Of a DNA stretch of 10,033 nt, positions 1 to 6,152 are shown piece after piece (within the stretch, counting starts at the first letter, position 1; the number at the start of each line of letters is the position of its first letter). The position numbers were made by a program, and so were the translations under genes. Source of the DNA: a bacterium (GTDB lineage: Bacteria; Verrucomicrobiota; Verrucomicrobiia; Chthoniobacterales; Terrimicrobiaceae); contig RFZT01000068.1 in NCBI GenBank assembly GCA_009920585.1, forward strand, positions 1-10,033. Reading direction: 5' to 3'. Under the pieces are notes generated by a model, which was not told where the DNA came from, made no database searches, and saw only the letters and a program-made list of their open reading frames with translations.

Positions 1-385
1 CACAGGAGCGCATGGCTTCGTCACGCTGAACTTGAGGTTTTCCTGAGTAATATTGAGCAATGGCTGGCACGAGAAAGTTCTGAACGGGCTCGGGGGCATT
101 GCGCCAGTATTGGGCGGGGTTTTGCTCCCAAGCCGAGAGGTTGGCGCAAAGGACAACAAGCAGCGAGGAATCGGTGACCTGAGCTTGATCCCAAGCCACG
201 GCGCGGATTTGTTTGCGAACTTCCATGTCCTTCACAATCACAAAGCGCCAGTTTTGGATATTGAATGCCGTTGGGGAAAGCATGGCGAGTTCGAGGAGTT
301 GGCGCTCCACCTCCTGCGGCATTTGGTGGGTGGCATCGTAGTGTTTGATAGCGCGGCGGCCTTGGATGGCTTCAATGGTGTTCAT
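1..385 (-). CDS. Nitroreductase family protein, C-terminus cut by window edge
   Basis: About 128 residues are visible from an ATG at 385; the rest lies outside the window. The N-terminus reads MNTIEAIQGRRAIKHYD, the arginine-rich FMN phosphate-binding start typical of nitroreductases. It is followed near residues 39-52 by SPTAFNIQNWRFVIV, the family's 'SPSxxNxQPWxFivv' segment. Members use FMN and NAD(P)H to reduce nitro groups, quinones or related substrates in the cytoplasm; the substrate here cannot be told. The family is usually about 200 residues, so roughly a third is missing. No clear Shine-Dalgarno precedes the ATG. It lies 80 bases after the YkgJ-type gene on the same strand, so it may be the last visible operon member or have its own promoter. 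The plus-strand frame across it is a shadow. Confidence 0.88.
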   Translation of the reverse strand, partial: MNTIEAIQGRRAIKHYDATHQMPQEVERQLLELAMLSPTAFNIQNWRFVIVKDMEVRKQIRAVAWDQAQVTDSSLLVVLCANLSAWEQNPAQYWRNAPEPVQNFLVPAIAQYYSGKPQVQRDEAMRSC

Positions 386-465
386 GTGCGAGATAGACTG
401 AGTAAAAAAGGGCGGAATGCAATGCCGATGAAAAGGTTTGTGGGGAGGGCGTAAAGTTGAGCAAA

Positions 466-789
466 TCAGGTGATCTCGATTGCCTCGCAGACCTCCCGCC
501 AACCGAGGAAGTTCCATGTATTCGGAAAACCACTGCATTGATGCGGCTTCACGGGCTGGATGGCGCAATCTCGGCCGTTCAAAAAAATACAGGATTCATC
601 CGGTTTGTCGATGAGGGCGAGCCCATCGCGGCGGGGACGTAGGCGCGTGTAGCGCTGGATGAAATCATCTTCCGTGAATCCCAAAAATCCCGCGATGGCG
701 GAGATGTCGATGTCCGTGAGTTTAACAAAACCCGGCCAGCGGCAACAATTCGTGCAACGCTGGCAGGCGTAGCGTGGGGAATCACTCAC
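466..789 (-). CDS. CxxCxxCC cluster protein (YkgJ / zinc- or iron-chelating domain family)
   Basis: A 107-residue cytoplasmic protein starting at a GTG codon. It opens with Cys9-x2-Cys12-x2-Cys15-Cys16, the defining CxxCxxCC motif of the YkgJ-like putative zinc/iron-chelating family. Three further cysteines follow at 67, 75 and 85, in the family's usual context (CxFL..GRDCAI.PVKP.QC..FP). Length and cysteine order match small members of the family. The biochemical role is not established; metal or cluster binding is inferred from the cysteines. The start lies 4 bases after the hldD stop, so it is almost certainly co-transcribed and perhaps translationally coupled with hldD. The GTG start is chosen because it puts the cysteine motif near the N-terminus, as in relatives, and no ATG fits better. 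Confidence 0.85.
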   Translation of the reverse strand: MSDSPRYACQRCTNCCRWPGFVKLTDIDISAIAGFLGFTEDDFIQRYTRLRPRRDGLALIDKPDESCIFLNGRDCAIQPVKPHQCSGFPNTWNFLGWREVCEAIEIT

Positions 790-793
790 AAAG

Positions 794-1864
794 TCAATCG
801 CCGAGGCGTTTGCCGGGGATGAGATAGTTCACCGCGTAGTCGCGAACGGCATCCTCGAGGGAGGTTGTCGGCTGTGCGTAGCCAGCCTCGCGGAGTTTCG
901 AGATATCCGCACAGGTATGGTATTGGTATTGATTTTTGAGGTTTTCTGGCATGTCGAAATACTCGATCACGGGATCCCGGCCCATCGCAGCGAAGAGGGC
1001 ACGGGCGAGATCGTTCCAGGTGCGGGCGACGCCAGAACCGACATTGTAGAGTCCGCCGGCATCCTCGTTTTCGGCCAAGTGGAGGGTCATTTCCACGGCA
1101 TCTTTCACATAGATGAAGTCGCGCATCTGGCCACCGTCGGAGTATTCTGGCTTGTAGCTTTTGAAGAGTCGGATGCGACCGGTGCGCTGGATTTCGTCAA
1201 AGGCTTTGCAAACGAGGCTTCGCATATCGCCCTTGTGGTATTCATTAGGGCCAAAAACATTGAAATACTTGATGCCGACGATCTCCGGGAGGATTTCCTC
1301 GTGGTTCGCATAGAGGTCGAAGAGTTGCTTGGAGTATCCGTAAAGGTTGAGCGGACGGAAGCGTGAGAGATCTTCGGTTTTGTCATCCATTCCGGCAGCT
1401 CCATCGCCGTAGGTTGCGGCGGAGGACGCATAAACAAATCGAGCGCCGGAAAAGAGCGCCCAGCGGCAGAGCGACTTGGTGTAAGCGTAATTATTGCGCA
1501 AAACGAATTCGGAATCTGTGACCGTGGTGGACGAGCAAGCGCCAAGGTGGAAGACCGCGGCGAATCGGCCAAATTTGTCCGAGGCTTCCTCAATGCCATC
1601 TAGAAATTCATCGGCGGGAACGTAATCTTCAAAAGTGAGCGGGCGAAGATTCCGCCATTTCTCATCCTCGCCGAGAGCGTCAGTGAGGACGATTTGCTGG
1701 ATACCGCGTTGGTTGAGGGCATGAACGAGTGCACTGCCGATAAATCCTCCCGCTCCTGTGACGAGTACGCGGGCCTTCTCGTGTAGCAAAATATCACGCG
1801 AGTTTTGTTTTTTTTCACCGCTGAGGCGTGATCGGGTCGCGTTGAAAGTGGTTTTGTCGCTCAT
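794..1864 (-). CDS. hldD: ADP-L-glycero-D-manno-heptose 6-epimerase
   Basis: Cytoplasmic NADP-dependent short-chain-dehydrogenase-fold epimerase. It converts ADP-D-glycero-D-manno-heptose to the L-glycero form, the last step in making the activated heptose for the inner core of lipopolysaccharide. The Rossmann glycine motif GAGGFIG is at 37-43, the serine region SSAATYG at 147-153, and the catalytic YGYSK (Tyr175...Lys179) follows. The HldD signature KYFNVFGPNEYHKGDMRS sits at 199-216. The protein is 356 residues against about 310 for the E. coli enzyme; the excess is mostly a polar 30-residue N-terminal extension before the first beta strand. There is no other Met near the fold start. A TTG at Leu26 would give a conventional length, but the ATG at 1864 has a GAGA stretch upstream, so I keep it. 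It follows the TPR gene by 15 bases. No other heptose genes are in the window. Confidence 0.93.
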   Translation of the reverse strand: MSDKTTFNATRSRLSGEKKQNSRDILLHEKARVLVTGAGGFIGSALVHALNQRGIQQIVLTDALGEDEKWRNLRPLTFEDYVPADEFLDGIEEASDKFGRFAAVFHLGACSSTTVTDSEFVLRNNYAYTKSLCRWALFSGARFVYASSAATYGDGAAGMDDKTEDLSRFRPLNLYGYSKQLFDLYANHEEILPEIVGIKYFNVFGPNEYHKGDMRSLVCKAFDEIQRTGRIRLFKSYKPEYSDGGQMRDFIYVKDAVEMTLHLAENEDAGGLYNVGSGVARTWNDLARALFAAMGRDPVIEYFDMPENLKNQYQYHTCADISKLREAGYAQPTTSLEDAVRDYAVNYLIPGKRLGD

Positions 1865-1879
1865 GGAATGTCTCGTGAT

Positions 1880-2524
1880 CTAGGGTTTGATGCCAATATT
1901 GTTAAAAGTCTCATCAAAAAGAAGGGTTTTGTCGCCGAATATCGATTTGGCTGTGGCGGTGTAGGCGTGGGCTTTTTTGGGGTTGGAATGCCTGAATTCC
2001 CAAACGGCTTGGGCGTAGTACCAAGCTGGCGAGTCACCTGGATATTTGATGTTGTTCAGCGAGTTTTTAGCCCGAACCTCATCTCCGGCCTCGATGTCAC
2101 AGAGGGCGAGTTTGAATTGCAAAAGCTCATTGGCAGGATCTTGCGCCGAAAGCATCTGATAATAGCGACGGGCCTCAGTGTGTTTTTTTTGGAGAAAGAG
2201 TAATTCTCCATAGTTGAATGCCGCCGGAAAATAGCCCGGTTTTTTATTCAAGGAGAGGTCGAAGTATTTGGTCGCACTCACGAAGTCTTTTTTCTTCATG
2301 TAGACGGATCCCAGCATATTGAGGACTTCGGGGTCGTGGGGCTTTTCTTTTTCGATTTCGATTAACTTTGCCAGCGCAGAATCGAAGTCTTCTGAACGGA
2401 AATCGGTGACAACAGAATCCAATAACGCCCGTGATGCGTCCTCCGCATCAGGGGACGACAAATCGGCCTGTGCTGTCACAAGGCACACGCTCAATAGCCA
2501 CGGGATAAGATAGCCGATTTTCAA
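1880..2524 (-). CDS. Exported tetratricopeptide-repeat protein
   Basis: A 214-residue protein beginning at TTG (2524) with AGG about 6 bases upstream. Residues 1-20 (a Lys, a hydrophobic core, then VTAQA) form a signal peptide with likely cleavage after Ala20. There is no lipobox, so it is probably periplasmic. TPR-type helix pairs follow: about 31-64 (FRSEDFDSALAKLIEIEKEKP), 65-98 (LGSVYMKKKDFVSATKYFDL) and 99-132 (FNYGELLFLQKKHTEARRYY), with weaker repeats to about residue 200. TPRs form a protein-binding superhelix; no enzymatic motif is seen and the partner is unknown. It lies between prfC (52-base gap) and hldD (15-base gap) on one strand. Its position next to a lipopolysaccharide gene hints at an envelope role, but that is only context. 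Confidence 0.82.
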   Translation of the reverse strand: MKIGYLIPWLLSVCLVTAQADLSSPDAEDASRALLDSVVTDFRSEDFDSALAKLIEIEKEKPHDPEVLNMLGSVYMKKKDFVSATKYFDLSLNKKPGYFPAAFNYGELLFLQKKHTEARRYYQMLSAQDPANELLQFKLALCDIEAGDEVRAKNSLNNIKYPGDSPAWYYAQAVWEFRHSNPKKAHAYTATAKSIFGDKTLLFDETFNNIGIKP

Positions 2525-2576
2525 ACCAACCTAATATGCGCCAGTGAAAGGCTTGCGAGCAATATCAAAGCAAAGC

Positions 2577-4193
2577 TTACGCATCCAAGGTAGGGGGGGC
2601 GTGAGGGGGCGTGGCCGTGAAAGTGAGTGTGGCATTTTTCTCTTCGAGGTAGCCGATCGTCCAACTGCTCGGGAGCAAAATAACCCAAAACCCAAAGGAG
2701 TCGCGTGCGAGCGTACATCCACTCGGGAGCATGACCTCAGGGCGATCAAAAAAGGGAGCACCTTCTTTGAGGACCCAGCGAGCAAATTGCCAGGGGGCAG
2801 TTTCCACGCGGCAGTCGGCGCTGTATTCCGTTTCCAGGCGATATTGCATGACTTCAAACTGCAACGGGCCAACGGCTCCAAGCAGCGGCACACGTGCAAC
2901 GGCGTCAGGCAGCTCAAACTGCTGAGCTACGCCCTCCTTGAGAAGTTGGTCGAGGCCCTCGCGGAAGCGTTTGAATTTGGCGGTGCTGGAATTTCGGATG
3001 TAGGCGAAGCACTCAGGCGGGAAGCGGGGGATCTCGCTAAATTGCAGTGAGGGATCTTCACTCACCGTATCGCCGATCAAGAAATCGTAATTGCCCACGA
3101 TGCCGACGACATCGCCGGCCCATGCCTCATCGACTGTTTCACGGTCTTGTGCAAAAAGGCGTTGGGAATTGCCGAGGCGAACGGCTTTGCCAGTCCGAAT
3201 ATGCGTTGCCAACATATCCCGACGGAAGCATCCTGAGACGACTCGAATGAACGAAACGCGATCGCGGTGTTTCGGATTCATGTTCGCTTGGATCTTGAAT
3301 ACAAATCCCGAGAACGGCTCGTAGTCTGGCTGCACAACCTTAGTCCCGCTTGGACGTGGGGTTGGGGAGGGGGCCAGCTTGAGGAAATTATCCAACAAAA
3401 GTTGGACGCCGAAGTTATTCATCGCGCTCCCGAAAAAGACGGGAGTCGATTTGCCCGCGCTCACCGCGGCAAAATCAAAGTCCGTCCCGGCGCCATCCAG
3501 CAGATCGAGTTCGTCGCAAACCTTGGAATAAACATCCGGAGCGAGCGAGGAGCGAACTGCCTCGTCCTGAATGCCGCCGACGGAAACGGGAGCGCGGTAG
3601 GTGCCGCCGGGAGTTCTTTCAAAAAGGTGGACGGATTTTTCGCGGCGGTCGTAAACGCCCTTGAAGTCGACTCCATCGCCGAGCGGCCAATTCATGGGCA
3701 AGGCGTGAATGCCAAGGACAGACTCGAGTTCGTCGAGAAGCTCAAGCGGTGGCCGCGCCGGACGGTCGAGCTTGTTCATGAAGGTGAAGATTGGAACTCC
3801 TCGCTGACGGCAGACTTCAAAAAGTTTGCGCGTCTGGGTTTCGATGCCTTTACCAGCATCGATCACCATCACGGCAGCATCGACGGCGGTGAGAACGCGG
3901 TAGGTGTCTTCCGAGAAATCTTTGTGGCCGGGAGTGTCGAGGAGGTTCACCACGCATCCGTTGTAGTCGAATTGCAGGACTGTCGAGGAGACCGAAATGC
4001 CACGCTGCTTTTCGAGTTCCATCCAGTCGCTTGTCGTGGCGCGCTGGTTCTTGCGGGAGGTGACGCTTCCGGCGAGTTGGACTGCGCCACCATAGAGGAG
4101 AAACTTTTCGGTGAGTGTGGTTTTTCCAGCATCCGGATGCGAGATGATCGCAAAAGTGCGGCGCCGTGAGATTTGTTGAAGTGCTGCACTCAT
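2577..4193 (-). CDS. prfC: Peptide chain release factor 3 (RF3)
   Basis: A translational GTPase that recycles class-I release factors (RF1/RF2) from the ribosome after peptide release. The P-loop SHPDAGKTTLT is at 18-28, the RF3-characteristic TTSDWMELEKQRGIS with switch I at about 53-67, DTPGH (G3) at 86-90, and NKLD (G4) at 140-143. The 'SDWMELEKQRGIS' wording separates it from EF-G and LepA. Length is 538 residues against about 529 in E. coli. The C-terminal domain is complete, with a slightly longer proline-rich tail. The start ATG overlaps the stop of the upstream peptidase as ATGA (4190-4193), which argues for this start and for translational coupling. The long plus-strand open frame across this gene is a compositional shadow. 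Confidence 0.96.
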   Translation of the reverse strand: MSAALQQISRRRTFAIISHPDAGKTTLTEKFLLYGGAVQLAGSVTSRKNQRATTSDWMELEKQRGISVSSTVLQFDYNGCVVNLLDTPGHKDFSEDTYRVLTAVDAAVMVIDAGKGIETQTRKLFEVCRQRGVPIFTFMNKLDRPARPPLELLDELESVLGIHALPMNWPLGDGVDFKGVYDRREKSVHLFERTPGGTYRAPVSVGGIQDEAVRSSLAPDVYSKVCDELDLLDGAGTDFDFAAVSAGKSTPVFFGSAMNNFGVQLLLDNFLKLAPSPTPRPSGTKVVQPDYEPFSGFVFKIQANMNPKHRDRVSFIRVVSGCFRRDMLATHIRTGKAVRLGNSQRLFAQDRETVDEAWAGDVVGIVGNYDFLIGDTVSEDPSLQFSEIPRFPPECFAYIRNSSTAKFKRFREGLDQLLKEGVAQQFELPDAVARVPLLGAVGPLQFEVMQYRLETEYSADCRVETAPWQFARWVLKEGAPFFDRPEVMLPSGCTLARDSFGFWVILLPSSWTIGYLEEKNATLTFTATPPHAPPTLDA

Positions 4194-5296
4194 ATTTCAA
4201 AAGGTTTCGGAATTTGGGTGAGAAGTTTCACTCCGCCTTTGCGAATGAGCGCGACGTCTTCATGTCTCACCCCGCCAAGGCCAGGCATGTAGATCCCGGG
4301 TTCCACGGTGATGATCTGGCCCGGAAAAAAGGTGGTTGAGCCAAAGCGCGGGGATTCGTGGACTTCCAAGCCAAGGCCATGACCGGTGCCGTGGAAAAAC
4401 CCCTGCCAACGACCATTGTCAATCTTGGTGGGGTATCCGGATGCGGCAAAAAATTGTTTTAGCTTTTCATGGACGGGACCGCCCTCCACGCCGGGTTTCA
4501 TGGCCTTAATGGCCATCTTCTGACCCGTGAGACAGGTCTCCCACATGTGGCGCTGGGCATCGCTGGCGTTTCCGCGAACAATGGTTCGCGTGAGGTCGCC
4601 GTGGTATCCGCTCCGGGCATCGCGCGGAAAGATGTCGAGAATGATCAACTGATTCGCAAAGAGGGGACCCGTTCCACGTGCATGGGGATCGCAGGCGTGT
4701 TCCCCACAGGCAACGATCGTGTCTCCACGGGCTACGCCGCCCGCTTGGAGAACAGCGGTCTCCATTTCCAATCGGAGTACCTTTTGAATTTTGGATCCAC
4801 GCAGAACTTCTAGGCCGCGACTCATGCCCGCCTCGGCGATCCGCGTGGCGGCTTCCATCGCTTCGATTTCTGCGAGGGATTTGATTTCCCTCTCCGGTAA
4901 GAAGGCTCCCTTGGATGGCTTAAGGGCAAGCCCGAGGGCCTTGAGTTCCTTCGCCAGGCCGAGCGGAAAGTCGGATGGCACTTCGACTTTGGTGACTTTT
5001 TTGGCAATGAGCCAAGTCATCACGACTTTGGCGAACGCGGGACGTTTTGAAGACGTGCTCGACGCGATCTTTTCAAAATTGGAATACGCATCGACTACAT
5101 CGACTTTGGCTTCCGCGCGACCTCGATCGACCTCGAGATCACTCAGGAGGAGATGGGTTTTCCCTTTTACCTCTAAAAACGAAAAAGCATCTGGAGCGCG
5201 AAAACTTGATGCGTAAAGCATGTCGGCATTGGCTTCGCTCGAGGCGATGATGAGTTTGGGACGTGCCATGTGTGAAAAAGAGGAACAGTCTAGCAT
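4190..5296 (-). CDS. M24 metallopeptidase, Xaa-Pro aminopeptidase/dipeptidase type
   Basis: Pita-bread-fold metallopeptidase likely cleaving Xaa-Pro bonds in the cytoplasm. Residues about 1-135 are the creatinase-like N-terminal domain and about 140-368 the catalytic domain. Likely metal ligands are Asp221, Asp234 (in GYHGDLTRT), His306 (HGTGHGLGLEVHE), Glu332 (VEPGIY) and Glu346 (VRHEDV), the standard D-D-H-E-E set. The first two Asp are 13 apart rather than the usual 11, so there is a two-residue insertion. Start: ATG at 5296 has GAGG about 9 bases upstream. ATG at 5269 (MARPKLIIAS) fits the family N-terminus better but lacks a clear ribosome site; either is possible. It is the first gene of the minus-strand cluster, and its 3' end overlaps prfC by 4 bases. 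Its 5' end abuts a recombinase remnant. Confidence 0.9.
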   Translation of the reverse strand: MLDCSSFSHMARPKLIIASSEANADMLYASSFRAPDAFSFLEVKGKTHLLLSDLEVDRGRAEAKVDVVDAYSNFEKIASSTSSKRPAFAKVVMTWLIAKKVTKVEVPSDFPLGLAKELKALGLALKPSKGAFLPEREIKSLAEIEAMEAATRIAEAGMSRGLEVLRGSKIQKVLRLEMETAVLQAGGVARGDTIVACGEHACDPHARGTGPLFANQLIILDIFPRDARSGYHGDLTRTIVRGNASDAQRHMWETCLTGQKMAIKAMKPGVEGGPVHEKLKQFFAASGYPTKIDNGRWQGFFHGTGHGLGLEVHESPRFGSTTFFPGQIITVEPGIYMPGLGGVRHEDVALIRKGGVKLLTQIPKPFEI

Positions 5297-5550
5297 CCCC
5301 AGTATCCTCGGGCTAGAAGAATGGAAGCATCCAAGTTTCTAGCGCATTCGCCAAGATCCCGAATTTTCGCATCTTCGCCAGCAATAAATTCTAGGGCATG
5401 TTGCTATGTAACGAAAAACTTGCGGACTCGGTTTTCACCTATATATAGTCCTTTTATCTTCCACTGGGCTTTCCCACGGTAGGTTTCTTTGACAGCTTCC
5501 AGCTTGTGACTTTTATTCCGCTTGAGAGTATAGCTTTTATCTTTGTTCAT
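5290..5550 (-). pseudogene. Tyrosine recombinase/integrase N-terminal fragment with in-frame amber codon
   Basis: Reading from an ATG at 5550 gives 48 residues ending in a TAG at 5404-5406. The same frame then continues for 37 more codons to another TAG at 5290-5292. Before the amber, the text includes KAQWKIKGLYIGENRVRKFF. This resembles the arm-binding/N-terminal start of tyrosine recombinases, 'W.v.G...g.r.rrFF.t'. The part after the amber (HALEFIAGEDAKIRDLGECA) continues in the manner of such proteins ('eA..f..e...ei..lG..a'). No core-binding or catalytic domain (R..HxxR..Y) follows; the frame ends where the peptidase gene begins. I infer a decayed remnant about 90 bases from the tRNA 5' end. 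It lies on the 5' side of the tRNA, not the usual side for an element inserted in the tRNA 3' end. Family assignment is by eye only. Confidence 0.5.
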
Positions 5551-5642
5551 ATAATGAAATAGCTTAATTGGCAGAAGACTGGCAACAGGTTGCGGGGCCG
5601 CAGTGCGTCATAAACATTTAAGTTCTTTTTTAATAAATATTT

Positions 5643-5730
5643 GGAGGGGTGGTAGAGTGGTCTATTGCGCCAGTCTTGAAAACTGGAGAGCTGAAAGGCT
5701 CCGTGGGTTCGAATCCCACCCCCTCCGCCA
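5643..5730 (+). tRNA. tRNA-Ser (anticodon UGA), CCA encoded
   Basis: An 88-base gene including the encoded CCA. The acceptor stem GGAGGGG pairs with CCCCTCC, with discriminator G before CCA. The anticodon arm is CCAGT-CTTGAAA-ACTGG with TGA at the anticodon positions, which reads UCA and other UCN serine codons. A long variable arm (GAGC...GCTC) marks a class II tRNA, as expected for serine. The T arm is GTGGG-TTCGAAT-CCCAC. The upstream 40 bases are very AT-rich and suit a promoter, though no clean -35/-10 pair stands out. The last 19 bases recur at 5824-5842 and 5996-6014. A 3' trailer GTGGGAT (5737-5743) can pair with the T-arm strand ATCCCAC (5713-5719). Confidence 0.96.
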
Positions 5731-5745
5731 TTAGTTGTGGGATGA
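5712..5745 (+). repeat. tRNA-Ser 3'-end direct repeat, copy 1 (inside and just after the tRNA)
   Basis: A 34-base segment starting in the T arm and ending 15 bases past the CCA. It is identical to 5824-5857, and its first 19 bases are identical to 5996-6014. Its ends are a 7-base inverted repeat (ATCCCAC at 5713-5719, GTGGGAT at 5737-5743). A repeated tRNA 3' end is the usual footprint of site-specific integration, so this may be an attachment-site core. Confidence 0.9.
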
Positions 5746-5747
5746 GA

Positions 5748-5789
5748 ACGAAGTTAGAGCGTCGCGAAGCGACACAGACTGCCGAAGGC
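5748..5789 (+). repeat. 42-bp direct repeat, copy 1
   Basis: Identical over 42 bases to 5947-5988. It contains two of the triloop hairpins (GTCGC-GAA-GCGAC, and GCC-GAA-GGC as part of a longer stem). It follows tRNA 3'-end repeat copy 1 and precedes the mini-element; the second copy precedes tRNA 3'-end repeat copy 3. The block therefore looks like a repeated module, [42-bp repeat + tRNA 3' end]. Confidence 0.9.
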
Positions 5790-5817
5790 AGCCCCGGAGG
5801 GGTGGAGGCCGCAGGCC
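5761..5817 (+). repeat. Run of four perfect hairpins with GNA triloops
   Basis: Four adjacent perfect palindromic stems, each closed by a three-base G-N-A loop: GTCGC-GAA-GCGAC (5761-5773), CTGCC-GAA-GGCAG (5779-5791), CCCC-GGA-GGGG (5792-5802) and GGCC-GCA-GGCC (5807-5817). GNA triloops, notably d(GCGAAGC), are known to form unusually stable small DNA hairpins. Further members lie at 5960-5972, 6017-6033 and, inverted, 6491-6514. I see no protein-coding or classic terminator role. Confidence 0.85.
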
Positions 5818-5842
5818 GAAATCAATCCCACCCCCTCCGCCA
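5796..5842 (+). other. tRNA-Ser-derived mini-element (acceptor-stem minihelix)
   Basis: A 47-base segment beginning with the first 10 bases of the tRNA (GGAGGGGTGG, identical to 5643-5652) and ending with its last 19 bases including CCA. Between them lies only the GGCC-GCA-GGCC hairpin and a short linker. The ends can pair: GGAGGGG with CCCCTCC, then TGG with CCA across one bulged C. It could be a deletion remnant of a duplicated tRNA or a small tRNA-like structure. Expression is not shown by the sequence. The 5' half overlaps the competing CCCC-GGA-GGGG hairpin. Confidence 0.55.
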
Positions 5843-5857
5843 TTAGTTGTGGGATGA
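5824..5857 (+). repeat. tRNA-Ser 3'-end direct repeat, copy 2
   Basis: An exact 34-base copy of 5712-5745, including the 7-base terminal inverted repeat (5825-5831 and 5849-5855). It starts 112 bases after copy 1 and forms the 3' half of the tRNA-like mini-element at 5796-5842. The body of the tRNA (anticodon and variable arms) is absent, so this is not a second functional tRNA. Confidence 0.92.
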
Positions 5858-5946
5858 TGAACCAAGCGAGTGGGCGGTCGCGCGGTAGATCAACTGAAGG
5901 TTGAGCCCAAAGGGCCGAGACACCAGGGATGGGGCGAGTCAACAAC

Positions 5947-5988
5947 ACGAAGTTAGAGCGTCGCGAAGCGACACAGACTGCCGAAGGC
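5947..5988 (+). repeat. 42-bp direct repeat, copy 2
   Basis: Exact copy of 5748-5789. Here it runs straight into the 30-base shared segment ending in the tRNA CCA. The CCCC-GGA-GGGG and GGCC-GCA-GGCC hairpins present after copy 1 are missing, as if deleted between the similar strings AGGC/CCGAA. Confidence 0.9.
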
Positions 5989-5995
5989 CGAAATC

Positions 5996-6014
5996 AATCC
6001 CACCCCCTCCGCCA
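5996..6014 (+). repeat. tRNA-Ser 3'-end direct repeat, copy 3 (19 bases)
   Basis: An exact copy of the last 19 bases of the tRNA including CCA. With the preceding bases, it belongs to a 30-base repeat (5985-6014) identical to 5813-5842. After the CCA the sequence departs from copies 1 and 2, so the repeat boundary here is exactly the mature tRNA end. Confidence 0.88.
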
Positions 6015-6016
6015 TC

Positions 6017-6033
6017 AATCCGCGAAGCGGATT
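6017..6033 (+). repeat. Perfect 7-bp GAA-triloop hairpin
   Basis: AATCCGC-GAA-GCGGATT, directly after tRNA 3'-end copy 3. It is the longest stem of the GNA-triloop set. It is followed by a looser palindrome, ATCTCG (6051-6056) with CGAGAT (6064-6069). Confidence 0.85.
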
Positions 6034-6152
6034 TCTTCGCAGTCAATGAGATCTCGAAGCTCGCGAGATTCCGAGATTTTTGAGTTCGCCGAGAATTCGC
6101 AAAACCAAGAAAATGCTTTAAAGCGCTTTTAGCCCGAAAACGGATTTTTAGA

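Noticed and set aside
53..454. 133-residue plus-strand frame
   Set aside because: Antisense to the nitroreductase, whose FMN-binding N-terminus reads clearly on the minus strand.
917..1366. 149-residue plus-strand open frame
   Set aside because: Antisense to the catalytic part of hldD, with no domain features; a frame shadow.
3267..4169. 300-residue plus-strand open frame
   Set aside because: It lies fully antisense to prfC, whose GTPase motifs and length are unmistakable. The protein shows no recognisable motif.
5643..5842. A second functional tRNA gene downstream of tRNA-Ser
   Set aside because: The 5796-5842 unit lacks the D, anticodon and variable arms, so it cannot act as a normal tRNA.
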